A stretch of DNA of 64,000 bases from Nostoc sp. PCC 7107 (GTDB lineage Bacteria > Cyanobacteriota > Cyanobacteriia > Cyanobacteriales > Nostocaceae). Shown here piece by piece: positions 28,210 through 36,762 of this stretch; positions within the stretch are counted from its first letter, which is position 1, and the number at the start of each line of letters is the position of its first letter. The notes beneath the pieces were generated by a model. The model searched no databases. It was not told the DNA's origin and saw nothing but the letters and a program-made list of their open reading frames with translations. A program made the translations under genes and the position numbers. Location of the stretch: positions 2,553,501 through 2,617,500 of the forward strand of contig NC_019676.1 in the NCBI RefSeq assembly GCF_000316625.1. Direction: 5' to 3'.

Positions 28210-28340
28210 AAACCGCAGCTACACAGACAAAACCGACACTTCGACAGGCTCCGTGACCGCCTACGTGGGTTTCAAATCTTTGATTTTCAGTTAGTCCGCG
28301 CAGGCGGACTTAGTTTGTGTAGCCGCGAATTCCATTCGCC
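28201..28340. repeat. MITE-like element overlapping the end of rsmD
   Basis: A 140-base unit with imperfect terminal inverted repeats: left GGCGGTTAGAAACCGCAGCT, then ACACAGACAAAAC; right (reverse complement) GGCGAATGGAATTCGCGGCT, then ACACAAACTAAG. An internal hairpin AGTCCGC..GCGGACT is also present. It has no coding capacity and belongs to a type scattered in Nostoc-like genomes. Its left end covers the rsmD stop codon. Confidence 0.7.
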
Positions 28341-28384
28341 TAATAGCTTGGGACATCAACAGATGAGAAAACATAGACACCACA

Positions 28385-28425
28385 AGGTTTTTAACCCTGT
28401 TACCTGTCACCTGTTACCTGTCCCC
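28385..28425. repeat. Short tandem repeats near petG
   Basis: Heptamer-like units TGTTACC/TGTCACC/TGTTACC/TGTCCCC lie directly downstream of petG (minus strand). Type STRR; non-coding. Confidence 0.55.
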
Positions 28426-28432
28426 TACTATA

Positions 28433-28546
28433 TCAACCACCCAACTCGTTGGGACGCTTGTATTGCTTGTATGCAGCGTAAAATAGACCAGCGAGAGTAA
28501 CGACAATTAGACCAAGGACAATACCTGAAAGCAGGGGTTCAACCAC
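28433..28546 (-). CDS. petG: Cytochrome b6f complex subunit PetG (subunit V)
   Basis: A very small gene of 37 codons read from the minus strand. The product begins [20 protein letters not shown], a single membrane helix, and ends [12 protein letters not shown]; this is the near-invariant PetG sequence. PetG is essential for stability of the cytochrome b6f complex in the thylakoid membrane. The start is GTG 28546, with AGGAG seven bases upstream. It is divergent from the cytochrome c gene at 28754, so the two photosynthetic or respiratory electron-transfer genes share a 207-base promoter region. Confidence 0.96.
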   Translation of the reverse strand: MVEPLLSGIVLGLIVVTLAGLFYAAYKQYKRPNELGG

Positions 28547-28753
28547 TTTAAATCTCCTGTTTGCAATTATTAATGATTCATATCCCGTTTTTGATTTTAC
28601 CAAATTACGGCGAATCCCGCTTACCGCAGTGTTTTGGAGCGATAACCACTTGTAAGAAAACAGTCATCTGCGCTTGCAGTGGAAATCAAGAACTTTTAAG
28701 CTATGTGTAGGAAATGAAAAATTTTATCACCTTACACTTTCACGGCAAACCTT

Positions 28754-29128
28754 TTGGATAACCAGATTACCAAACCTGAAATTCTAATTCAGCGGATCGC
28801 CTTGTTGGCTCTAGCGATACTGCTAGTAATTCCTTTGGGCATCTTTGGTGTTCAAATGGTACAAGCCTCAGATCCTTACGTTAAAACAGTTCTTTCCTTA
28901 ACGGGAAACCCAGAGCAAGGAAACGCTATTTTTCAAATTAATTGTGCTGGTTGTCATGGTTGGCAAGCAGATGGGCGAGTCGGCCCTAGTTTACAAGCTG
29001 TTTCTAAACGTAAATCTCGTTATAAGTTGATTCACCAAGTTATTAGCGGTGAAACACCGCCTATGCCCAAATTTCAGCCTAGTACCCAAGAAATGGCTGA
29101 CCTTTTGAGCTTTTTAGAAACTTTGTAG
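28754..29128 (+). CDS. cytM: Membrane-anchored c-type cytochrome, probably cytochrome cM
   Basis: A 124-residue class I cytochrome c with one N-terminal membrane helix (about residues 13-36) that could be an uncleaved anchor. The heme site is C64-A-G-C67-H68 in QINCAGCHGWQADGRVGPSL; the distal ligand is probably Met104 in PPMPKFQP. The spacing, the SDPYVKTVLSLTG stretch and the ending MADLLSFLETL are as I recall for cyanobacterial CytM, a low-potential cytochrome linked to respiration and stress. The start appears to be TTG at 28754, since no ATG precedes the helix in frame; its SD box is weak. Confidence 0.78.
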   Translation: MDNQITKPEILIQRIALLALAILLVIPLGIFGVQMVQASDPYVKTVLSLTGNPEQGNAIFQINCAGCHGWQADGRVGPSLQAVSKRKSRYKLIHQVISGETPPMPKFQPSTQEMADLLSFLETL

Positions 29129-29375
29129 TGATTTACTTTTATTAAAAAATATTTAAAGATTTGGGAAGCAAAGGTTTTCTACATCTTTAATTTTTGTTAA
29201 CCATACTTTGAAGATAACTGCGGCTGTAATCACATAGATTATGACATTGTTAATTGGTGAAATCTTTAAAGTAACTGAGTTTATACTCGGAACTCACCAC
29301 TTAACTATGAGTGGAAGGGTGGTTGAATGTGTAAAAATGAATTGCGTGATGATGCGATCGCAGTTGGAATAAAAA

Positions 29376-30092
29376 ATGACAGAAGTTCTCCAAATTGGCA
29401 ACCGTGCAATCCCAGCGACTGAGCTAATTTCTTTACTGGCAAGTTATCAAATGCTGCCACAACTACTAAGGGAATTAATTATCGATGAAGCGATCGCAAA
29501 TATAGAATGTACACCAGAAGAAATTACCCGCGCTCAACAGCAGTTTTACTTAGAACGACAATTAAAAACTGATACAGACATTAAAGCTTGGATGGCCTAT
29601 CACGGTATCACAGTAGATCAATTAGAATCTGTAACTATTCGCAGACTGAAAATTGAAAAATTCAAGCTAGACACTTGGGGTAACAAGCTAGAATCTTACT
29701 TCTTTCAAAACAAAACCAAACTAGATAAAGTAATTTATTCCCTACTACGCACTCAAGATATCGGACTTGTCCAAGAACTTTACTTTCGACTCCAGGCTAA
29801 AGAACAGTCATTTGCAGAAGTCGCCCAAGAATACTCTCAAGGCCCAGAAGCCCAAACTGGTGGACTAGTCGGCCCTGTTGAACTACAAGCAATCCATCCG
29901 GGAATGGCACAGTTGTTATCTAGCAGTCAACCAGGTCAAGTTATACCACCAGCCCGCATAGCCGAATGGGTTGTGATTCTGCGTTTGGAGAAACTCATCC
30001 CAGCCCAATTAGATGACCAGATGAAAGCAAGATTACTGAATGAACTTTTTGAAGCTTGGCTACAAGAACAGCAAAAACAAATCCAAAAATAG
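29376..30092 (+). CDS. Parvulin-type peptidylprolyl isomerase (PpiC)
   Basis: A 238-residue protein without signal peptide. The N-terminal half is helical, like SurA/PrsA chaperone parts (TPEEITRAQQQFYLERQL, VTIRRLKIEKFK). The C-terminal half is a rotamase domain: FAEVAQEYSQGPEAQTGGLVGPVELQAIHPGMAQLLSS with the GG-x-VG motif. It accelerates Pro isomerisation and may chaperone secreted substrates. In cyanobacteria such cytosolic parvulins often neighbour peptide or protein ABC exporters; here an ABC exporter gene is convergent with a 45-base gap, but on the opposite strand. Confidence 0.8.
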   Translation: MTEVLQIGNRAIPATELISLLASYQMLPQLLRELIIDEAIANIECTPEEITRAQQQFYLERQLKTDTDIKAWMAYHGITVDQLESVTIRRLKIEKFKLDTWGNKLESYFFQNKTKLDKVIYSLLRTQDIGLVQELYFRLQAKEQSFAEVAQEYSQGPEAQTGGLVGPVELQAIHPGMAQLLSSSQPGQVIPPARIAEWVVILRLEKLIPAQLDDQMKARLLNELFEAWLQEQQKQIQK

Positions 30093-30137
30093 TTAATTGT
30101 CCATAGTCGTTTGTATCTACCAGATAACCATTCACCA

Positions 30138-31862
30138 CTAACTAAATTGCTGGGCATAAAATCTAGCATAGCGACCTTCCAGCATCAATAATTCCTCATG
30201 ATTACCCGATTCCACTATTTGCCCTTTTTCCATAACGAGAATGCGATCGCATCTTCGCACTGTACTTAAACGATGGGCAATAATAAATACTGTCCGGTTC
30301 TGCATGAGTCTTTCTAGGGCTTCTTGCACCAAAGCTTCCGATTCTGAATCTAATGCAGATGTGGCCTCATCTAAGATTAATATACGCGGATTCAGGAGAA
30401 CAGCACGGGCGATCGCAATTCTTTGGCGTTGTCCACCCGATAAATTTACGCCACGTTCACCTACCCAAGTTTCATAACCTTCTGGTAACTGGGTAATAAA
30501 TTGATGGGCGTTAGCAATTTTCGCAGATGCCATAACTGCATCCATCTCAAAAGCATCTTGTCCAAAAGCAATATTTTGAGCCAGGGTTCCCGAAAATATC
30601 ACTGTTTCTTGGGGAACAATGCCAATTTGTCGCCGCAGACTATGTAAGGTGACATCCCGAATATCAATATCATCTATGAAAACTTGCCCAGAATTTGGGT
30701 CATAAAAACGGGGAAGGAGATTCACAAAAGTGGTTTTTCCTGCACCAGAAGCACCCACCAAAGCGATCGCTTCTCCGGGTAATGCTAGTAAACTTATATC
30801 TTGCAGGACTGGTTCACCGGGTTTGTAAGCAAAAGAAATCTGGCGATATTCTACTTTACCTTTAACTGGTGGTAGGGCGATCGCAATTGTTTTTTCTATT
30901 ACCTTTGGTTGAATCGCCATCAATTCAAATACTCGGTCTAAGGATGCTTCACCTTGTTTAAACTCATTGTAGTTGTTGGTTGTATGACCAATCGGGTCAA
31001 TTAACAATGCCGCCGCCGCTAAATAACTGAAAAAATCTCCCACAGTTAAGTTGCGTTGATAAATTTGCCACGTACCAACCATTAATAAAGATAAGGCACT
31101 TAAAGCTTCTAAAAAACCAATGATGGGAATTTGGATGGCTTTGAGGCGTTCTGCGGAATACTTCGCTTTTAAAGAACGTTCCGCTTCATAACCAAAACGA
31201 GCAATTTCATAATTCTCTGCTGCAAACGCTTGGACAAGGCGAATTCCGCTGAACACTTCCGTCAAAATAGCCGATAATCCCGATACGCGATTTTGACTTT
31301 TCACAGAATACTGACGTAGCCGTTCCCCAAACCAGCCAATTAACACTCCCATTAACGGTGCAATCACAATTGTGGCGAGTGTGAGTTGCCAATTCAAATA
31401 AATCATGTATATGGGTATGGCAATTAACTGCAACACACAGGGAATAAAGTCGTGCAGTAGTTTGTTGACAACTTCCCCCACCCGATCTACATCTTCTGTC
31501 AGGCGGTAAGCTAAATCACCTGTTTTAGCTTGTTCAAAATAGCTTAAATCTAATTTTTGCAAATGGCTGTATACTTGCTTGCGGAGATAATAAGCCACTC
31601 TTAAAGCGACTTTAGCCATGTACATATCTTGTACGGACTGAAAAAAGCCACGTACCAGAAATATCAAAGCACAAACACCTGCTATTTGGGCGATCGCTAC
31701 TACATTACCTTGACCAAAAGGCGCTGCTAATTTACCAGCAAGATTAATTAACGTTAGTGTCGCCAGCACGTAGCCAATAATGCCGATTAAGCCTTTGATA
31801 ATGTTTGCCCACTGGGGTTTGATATATGGCAGTAGTTGCCAGTAATTAGAACGGGTTTTCAA
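30138..31862 (-). CDS. ABC exporter, fused permease-ATPase (MsbA/HlyB-like half transporter)
   Basis: A 574-residue half transporter that works as a homo- or heterodimer in the inner membrane. The first 320 residues have six membrane helices with the exporter hallmark FEQAKTGDLAYRLTEDVDRV. The ATPase follows: Walker A GASGAGKTTFVN (about 367), Q-loop IVPQETVIFSG, signature LSGGQRQRIAIARA, Walker B ILILDEATSALDS, and the H-loop IAHRLSTV. Substrate is likely lipid, glycolipid or peptide. The start is set by ATG 31862. It stands alone on its strand. Confidence 0.9.
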   Translation of the reverse strand: MKTRSNYWQLLPYIKPQWANIIKGLIGIIGYVLATLTLINLAGKLAAPFGQGNVVAIAQIAGVCALIFLVRGFFQSVQDMYMAKVALRVAYYLRKQVYSHLQKLDLSYFEQAKTGDLAYRLTEDVDRVGEVVNKLLHDFIPCVLQLIAIPIYMIYLNWQLTLATIVIAPLMGVLIGWFGERLRQYSVKSQNRVSGLSAILTEVFSGIRLVQAFAAENYEIARFGYEAERSLKAKYSAERLKAIQIPIIGFLEALSALSLLMVGTWQIYQRNLTVGDFFSYLAAAALLIDPIGHTTNNYNEFKQGEASLDRVFELMAIQPKVIEKTIAIALPPVKGKVEYRQISFAYKPGEPVLQDISLLALPGEAIALVGASGAGKTTFVNLLPRFYDPNSGQVFIDDIDIRDVTLHSLRRQIGIVPQETVIFSGTLAQNIAFGQDAFEMDAVMASAKIANAHQFITQLPEGYETWVGERGVNLSGGQRQRIAIARAVLLNPRILILDEATSALDSESEALVQEALERLMQNRTVFIIAHRLSTVRRCDRILVMEKGQIVESGNHEELLMLEGRYARFYAQQFS

Positions 31863-32218
31863 GCTATGACTTCCAGAATATGATTTTACTTGGTTTGACG
31901 CTATCAGCTTTTGTGTAGTTTCAATTCACCAATTTTAAAATTAATTAATGTTTTTCAGATCCATCGCCTGAGACGATCCTCTGAAAAACACTGTAAAAGA
32001 TGTTTAATAGCCTATTTTGAATATCTTCAAAAGATTAAAGCATTAACTAAACCATATTGGCAGATATACATCTATAATTTCCGCAAATATTGCCATTACA
32101 AGTTTTATCGGATACATTGCATCTAGCAGTTTTAGTCCTAAGTAGAATAACTGCGTAAAATCCAACTATCACGGATAACAATTACCGACTAGCCACTTAT
32201 AATTATTGGGTAAATATT
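31863..32218. other. Divergent intergenic region
   Basis: About 356 bases between the divergent ABC exporter and acyltransferase genes. Apart from the strong hairpin at 31950-31989 I see no gene or recognised element. Confidence 0.4.
31950..31989. repeat. Strong hairpin of unknown role
   Basis: Perfect 10-bp arms GTTTTTCAGA and TCTGAAAAAC, with a nested ATCG/CGAT pair inside. It is not placed behind a stop codon and is not followed by a T-run, so it is not a plain terminator. It could be part of a leader, a small RNA or a protein-binding palindrome. Confidence 0.5.
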
Positions 32219-32836
32219 ATGAAAACTTTGATTAAACAAGCTATTTTTAGGTTCATAATTTTCTGGTTTTCACCACTATTAATACCATTTATATTCACAA
32301 CAGAGAAAGAAATTATTACTGCTGATATCAAACGATGGGCTGAAGTTTTAAGTTTGCCAGAGCAACCCTTGTGGATGCAATTACTTGTCCTACTAGACAA
32401 AACACAAGAATTTAGAAATTTGTACTATTATCGTCTATTTAAAGGCAATTTAACCGGGCGTATTTCAATGTATTTACTGAAAATACTTTACCCAGAATGT
32501 CCTTCTCTTTTCTTAGATTCTTCTTCTTGTATTGGAGCAGGTTTATTTATCCAGCATGGATTTAGCACTATTATTATGGCAGATATAGGTGAACACTGTT
32601 GGGTAAACCAACAAGTAACAATTGGATATAAAGATAAATCAGGTCGTCCCAAAATTGGCAATAATGTTCGGATTACGGCGGGGGCTAAAGTATTAGGTAA
32701 TATTCAAGTAGGTGATAATGTCACAATCGGCGCAAATGCAGTTGTTGTTAAAGATGTTCCTAATGATTGTGTAGTTGTGGGAATTCCGGCTGCAATTATT
32801 AGAAGAAATGGAGTCAAGGTTGAAGAGAAATTGTAA
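32219..32836 (+). CDS. Serine O-acetyltransferase-like hexapeptide acyltransferase
   Basis: A 205-residue protein whose C-terminal 110 residues form a left-handed beta helix of hexapeptide repeats (IGAGLFIQHGFSTIIMADIG, VTIGYKDKSGRPKIGNNVRI, VTIGANAVVVKDVPNDCVVVGIPA), with the catalytic His in FIQHGF as in CysE-type and colanic-acid acetyltransferases. The N-terminal part contains a hydrophobic stretch and resembles the alpha-helical cap only loosely. It transfers an acetyl group from acetyl-CoA to an amino acid or sugar. Full CysE proteins are longer, so a sugar or serine-like substrate is open. Confidence 0.75.
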   Translation: MKTLIKQAIFRFIIFWFSPLLIPFIFTTEKEIITADIKRWAEVLSLPEQPLWMQLLVLLDKTQEFRNLYYYRLFKGNLTGRISMYLLKILYPECPSLFLDSSSCIGAGLFIQHGFSTIIMADIGEHCWVNQQVTIGYKDKSGRPKIGNNVRITAGAKVLGNIQVGDNVTIGANAVVVKDVPNDCVVVGIPAAIIRRNGVKVEEKL

Positions 32837-33522
32837 ATTAGGCGTGGGGATTCCTTGACCGAAAAATTTGAAATTTTGGATGGGGAATTTTCAGTACCAG
32901 CCCCACCCCTTCAGGGCGGAATTAATCCAAAATACTCGCGGAGCTGCGTACGCTTCGCTATCAAGCTCTACCCTAAAGTGTGGAGTCAATCCAAAATTGA
33001 TTGACGATGTATGTTGAGATTTTTTACGTAAAAATTAAATTTACATAAATTGTATAAGAAATTATTATTTATAGCAGTCTAGCCTATAAATAAAGACAAA
33101 ACTGCTATAAATAAACTGTGATCATGTCTGACCACTCTTATATTTGATAGCTAATAGCACTCTATGTGAAGATATCAATCACAATTTTAGATATAAAAAT
33201 TTCATGAAGCTCAGTAAAAACCCTTGCTGGGAATTGCTTTTTTAGATAAGAGTATTTAGTGTCAATAGCTCACAAAGCAGTCTCATCTCGTTTTAACGTC
33301 AGGATATCTAAAATATTTACTAATTTTTTATTGAGGTAAAAAGTATCTATCATTTGCTGGTAAGGAAGGAAGTCTGAGTTAGTAGCTTAAATAAAAACTG
33401 GGATGAGAGAAAATGCTTCAATCATTTTCTCGTTTCTGAACTCAGCAGTGGATTAATGATCATCTTTTTTGGATGTAATTCTTTTTGGGATCAAGTTTGT
33501 AATCTTCACAAGAGTAAATACA
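32837..33522. other. Long non-coding spacer with repeat debris and hairpins
   Basis: It begins with low-complexity repeat debris (GCGTACGCTTCGCTATC and two copies of ATCCAAAAT around 32930-33000). A palindrome TTTATAG..CTATAAA is at 33070-33093. Directly upstream of the PEP-CTERM gene there is a nested structure: CTGAGTT near 33373 pairs with AACTCAG near 33437 around an inner GAGAAAAT..ATTTTCTC (about 33412-33434). This could be a leader structure for the downstream gene. No protein gene seen. Confidence 0.4.
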
Positions 33523-34179
33523 ATGAAAAACTTTAGCTTGGCGAATATGTTACTGCTGGCTGGTGCTGGAACAACATTTGTTTTTGCGGCTAGTCCATCT
33601 CAAGCAGCAGTGATTAACATCTCAGATTTTACTGGATGGCAGGGAATTGGCAACTTTAGTTTGAGTAATCAGCAAGCCATTATTGATGGCGGTGGAGTTA
33701 CTGACACTGCTGTAGAGTCATTCTTAGGACTAGCCAGCGGAGCCTTAGATACTTTGAATAGTCAAAATGTTAACAATGCTTCTGCTATTAAAAATACTAT
33801 TACAGTCCAAGCTGGGGATGTTTTGACGTTTGATTGGCAGTTCCAAGCAGGTGACTATCTGCCTTATAATGATTTTTCCTTCTACTCTATTGGCACTTCT
33901 CTCAATAAACTGGCTGATGTAAGACAAGTAGGGAATTTTGGACAAACTTCATCTCAGACTGCTTACACATTCGCAACAGCCGGAACATACACTGTAGGAT
34001 TTGGGGTTGTCGATACATTAGATCAGTACCTATCCTCAAGTCTAACGGTTCGCACTTCTGGAGGTAACGAACCTGTTCCCGAACCCGTAACTATCATCGG
34101 CTCATTAGCCGCAGGTACTTTTGGTATAGCTTTGCGCCATAAGAAGAAGCAACAACAAAAAGCTAAAGCTGAAGCTTAA
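33523..34179 (+). CDS. PEP-CTERM sorting domain exported protein
   Basis: An exported protein of 218 residues. A signal peptide starts MKNFSLANMLLLAGAG and is cleaved near SPSQAA. The mature beta-rich domain (VINISDFTGWQGIGN, VQAGDVLTFDWQFQAG) resembles a carbohydrate-binding or jelly-roll fold. The C-terminus has the sorting signal VPEPVTIIGS, then a hydrophobic helix and a basic tail RHKKKQQQK, as expected for processing by exosortase and attachment or secretion in polysaccharide-rich envelopes. ATG 33523 was preferred to an in-frame ATG at 33469, because it places the signal peptide at the N-terminus. A terminator follows at 34251-34271. Confidence 0.85.
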   Translation: MKNFSLANMLLLAGAGTTFVFAASPSQAAVINISDFTGWQGIGNFSLSNQQAIIDGGGVTDTAVESFLGLASGALDTLNSQNVNNASAIKNTITVQAGDVLTFDWQFQAGDYLPYNDFSFYSIGTSLNKLADVRQVGNFGQTSSQTAYTFATAGTYTVGFGVVDTLDQYLSSSLTVRTSGGNEPVPEPVTIIGSLAAGTFGIALRHKKKQQQKAKAEA

Positions 34180-34697
34180 ACTAAGAATACATAGCTTTGG
34201 GCTAAAAATTTACACCTCATTTACCGACAATCGGCCGTAAAGGATCACAGAGAGCGATCGCACATCGCTCTTATTTTATGCGTAAAAATAATTAGAGGGA
34301 TTTTGCTGTTATACCAATTCCCTTTTTAAACTAGATACGACAAAATTTTCTAAGTCATTGTACCTGTACCCAATTTGTGAGATTCTAGATAATCGCTGCT
34401 ATCAAACTTCAACAAACTGGGTAAAAACTTAGATGTCTCCTTCACGTTAGCCAAAGATTAGCCACTAGTAAACTACCAGACGTGGTGATTGATGGGTCTG
34501 GTGAGATTGCCTAAAACCAGAGTTTCAGGTTGTCTAGAATTCTCAATAAATTGTCAAGGTCAAGCTGACCAAGAATTTTATGGATTTGGAGAATACAAAA
34601 AATACTGGTGCAGAACTCAAATAAATATGTATAAATTTTGCTCCAGAATTAACCATCCCTAAACCTTTAACTATTATTTGACTATTAGGACAAAGAC
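34180..34697. other. Intergenic region upstream of the aminotransferase
   Basis: Holds the terminator at 34251-34271 and otherwise about 420 bases with no gene, RNA or repeat that I can support. It presumably contains the promoter of the aminotransferase gene. Confidence 0.4.
34251..34271 (+). terminator. Terminator after the PEP-CTERM gene
   Basis: Arms AGAGCGAT and ATCGCTCT pair perfectly around a 5-base loop and are followed by TATTTTAT. The left arm plus loop contain a HIP1 site. Confidence 0.7.
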
Positions 34698-35849
34698 ATG
34701 GAAGATAAGCTGATGCTGATGATTCCTGGCCCAACACCAGTGCCAGAAGCTGCCTTACTGGCTTTAGCCAAACACCCCATTGGTCATCGTACCAGTGAGT
34801 TCAGTAACATTTTGGCAGAGGTGACAGCTAACCTCAAATGGCTGCACCAAACCGAAAGCGATGTGCTGATGTTGAATGTCAGCGGTACAGGTGCAGTAGA
34901 AGCTGGGATCATTAATTTTCTTTCCCCAGGCGATCGCATTTTAATTGGTTGTAATGGTAAATTTGGTGAACGCTGGGCTGAAGTTAGCCAAGCCTACGGT
35001 TTAAATGTTGAGACTATTACTGCGGAATGGGGTAAACCTTTAGACCCAGCACAGTTTGCTGAAAAACTGCAAGCCGATACAGCAAAACAAATCAAAGCCG
35101 TTGTTATCACTCACAGTGAAACATCAACAGGCGTTCTAAATGACTTAGAAACCATCAACCGCCACGTTAAAGAACATGGTGAAGCTTTAATTATTGTTGA
35201 TGCTGTAACTAGTTTGGGTGCATTCAATTTACCTATTGATACCTGGGGACTAGATGTAGTCGCCTCCGGTTCGCAAAAAGGTTACATGATTCCCCCAGGC
35301 TTGGGTTTTGTTTCTGTGAGCGCTAAGGCATGGGAAGCTTATAAAACAGCTAAATTGCCAAAATATTATTTAGATTTAGGTAAATATCGGAAATCTGCGG
35401 CTAAAAATACCACCCCTTTCACTCCCCCAGTGAATTTAATTGTGGCGCTGCATACTACCTTGGGGATGATGAAAGCAGAAGGTTTGGCATCTATCTTTGG
35501 CAGACATGAACGGCAAAAAAATGCTACCCGTGCGGCTATTAAAGGATTAAACTTACCGTTGTTTGCCGCAGATAGCTGTGCTAGTCCAGCAATTACAGCA
35601 GTAGCACCACCAGATATTGAGGCTGATAAAATTCGTTCGTTGATGAACAAGCGTTTTGATATTGCTTTAGCTGGTGGTCAAGACCATTTGAAAAATAAAA
35701 TTTTCCGTATTGGTCACTTGGGTTTTGTGAGCGATCGCGATATCCTTAGCTGCATAGCATCCCTAGAAGTTGTGCTGTTAGAACTAGGCTATGAAAACTT
35801 TACACCGGGTGCTGGTGTAGCGGCAGCAGCTAGAGTACTGAATGGTTAA
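34698..35849 (+). CDS. Class V aminotransferase (alanine-glyoxylate / serine-pyruvate type)
   Basis: A 383-residue PLP enzyme of fold type I. The N-terminus MIPGPTPVPEAALLALAKHPIGHRT is the classical AGT/SPT start; the PLP lysine is K194 in SGSQKGYMIPPGLGF, with D168 in IIVDAVTSLG contacting the cofactor ring. It moves an amino group between serine or alanine and glyoxylate or pyruvate, so photorespiratory metabolism is a likely role. In some cyanobacteria this family was misnamed as a soluble hydrogenase subunit. AGGA lies before ATG at good spacing, and a strong bidirectional terminator follows. Confidence 0.92.
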   Translation: MEDKLMLMIPGPTPVPEAALLALAKHPIGHRTSEFSNILAEVTANLKWLHQTESDVLMLNVSGTGAVEAGIINFLSPGDRILIGCNGKFGERWAEVSQAYGLNVETITAEWGKPLDPAQFAEKLQADTAKQIKAVVITHSETSTGVLNDLETINRHVKEHGEALIIVDAVTSLGAFNLPIDTWGLDVVASGSQKGYMIPPGLGFVSVSAKAWEAYKTAKLPKYYLDLGKYRKSAAKNTTPFTPPVNLIVALHTTLGMMKAEGLASIFGRHERQKNATRAAIKGLNLPLFAADSCASPAITAVAPPDIEADKIRSLMNKRFDIALAGGQDHLKNKIFRIGHLGFVSDRDILSCIASLEVVLLELGYENFTPGAGVAAAARVLNG

Positions 35850-35895
35850 TAGTCAATAATTATTCCTAAAAATTGCTGACAAATGACTAAAAATT

Positions 35896-35945
35896 AAAAG
35901 AGCGAGTAAAATAACCATCTTCAACTCGCTCTTTTAACTTGGATT
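35896..35945. terminator. Bidirectional terminator
   Basis: Perfect 12-bp arms AAAAGAGCGAGT (35896-35907) and ACTCGCTCTTTT (35934-35945). The T-rich right arm serves the plus-strand aminotransferase gene; on the minus strand the matching end (CTCTTTTAATTTTTAG) can serve the DUF2949 gene. Confidence 0.75.
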
Positions 35946-36048
35946 TAAATAAGTAGGATTGGTAAAAGTTAATTGCCCTATCTATCAGCCTCGTTCCTAG
36001 GCAGGGTGGATGTGACATACCTTAATTCTCCCCCATGAGCATTCATAC

Positions 36049-36240
36049 TTAAACAGTTTCTAGCCAATCATAAATTTGTTCTAACTGTTCCATCGTAATC
36101 AACCCATACTGCCAAAGAATCATCGGCAAAGGCCCAGGATCTTGTTCCCGATGCCGTAAAGCTACTGCCAGAGATGCTGCCGAAATTGACAAATCTTCCT
36201 GTAAAAAATGAATCAGTCGTGAATATGTTGATGGTGACAT
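36049..36240 (-). CDS. DUF2949 family small protein
   Basis: A cyanobacterial small protein (63 residues from the chosen start) with MSPSTYSRLIHFLQEDLSIS, the conserved ALRHREQDPGPLPMILWQYG and a C-terminal MEQLEQIYDWLE. Function unknown; the family is found almost only in cyanobacteria. The start at 36240 is decided by a very strong SD box AAGGAGGTGA ten bases before that ATG; in-frame ATGs at 36291 and 36276 would make it up to 80 residues but have no SD. Predicted cytosolic, all-helical. Confidence 0.85.
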   Translation of the reverse strand: MSPSTYSRLIHFLQEDLSISAASLAVALRHREQDPGPLPMILWQYGLITMEQLEQIYDWLETV

Positions 36241-36291
36241 TTGTAACTCACCTCCTTGTTTAGTTTGTATGGTCATATATCTATTCACCAT

Positions 36292-36762
36292 TCCTCTTTT
36301 GTCCGCAGCTACTACTTCAGTTGAGACTGTGCAATTACCGGATTAAGATCCCAAAATATTGCTTGATAATCCTTAAATAGAACAATTTTTCCCAAAAATT
36401 GAGCAATCCCAGGCTCTAAATTATCGGTTTGTTTAATTTTCTAATAGCACTTCAGCAAGTTAAATTAACTTCATCCTTAATTTGCCTGAGTGTTCTATTT
36501 AATTACACTTTAAGTAACCAAGATTCCATAGCCTATGCTCCCTTATGAGAGACTGTTTACACTTACGCCAAAAGGAAGATTTTTCGCAATGAAACCTTAA
36601 GATTGTTATTTTACCTCTTAAGTAGTTTTTTTTACTATTTTTGTCATCATATTAGATGCCCTAGAGACAATTTGCCAGTTCATATCTACTTAACAGTTTT
36701 TTTACAAAAAAATCATTGATTAGATATTTTTCTAGCTTATTCAACGAGGTTTTTAGGGCTTA
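36292..36762. other. AT-rich intergenic region
   Basis: About 470 bases between the DUF192 and DUF2949 genes, both on the minus strand. Long T and A runs, no coding frame, no recognised RNA or repeat. The promoter of the DUF2949 gene is on the other side, so this spacer may end the DUF192 transcript. Confidence 0.35.

Noticed and set aside
33469..33522. Upstream extension of the PEP-CTERM gene (18 residues)
   Set aside because: It would put charged residues ahead of a complete signal peptide; ATG 33523 gives a normal export signal.
36241..36291. Longer form of the DUF2949 gene
   Set aside because: A strong AAGGAGGTGA box lies inside this extension and points to the ATG at 36240.
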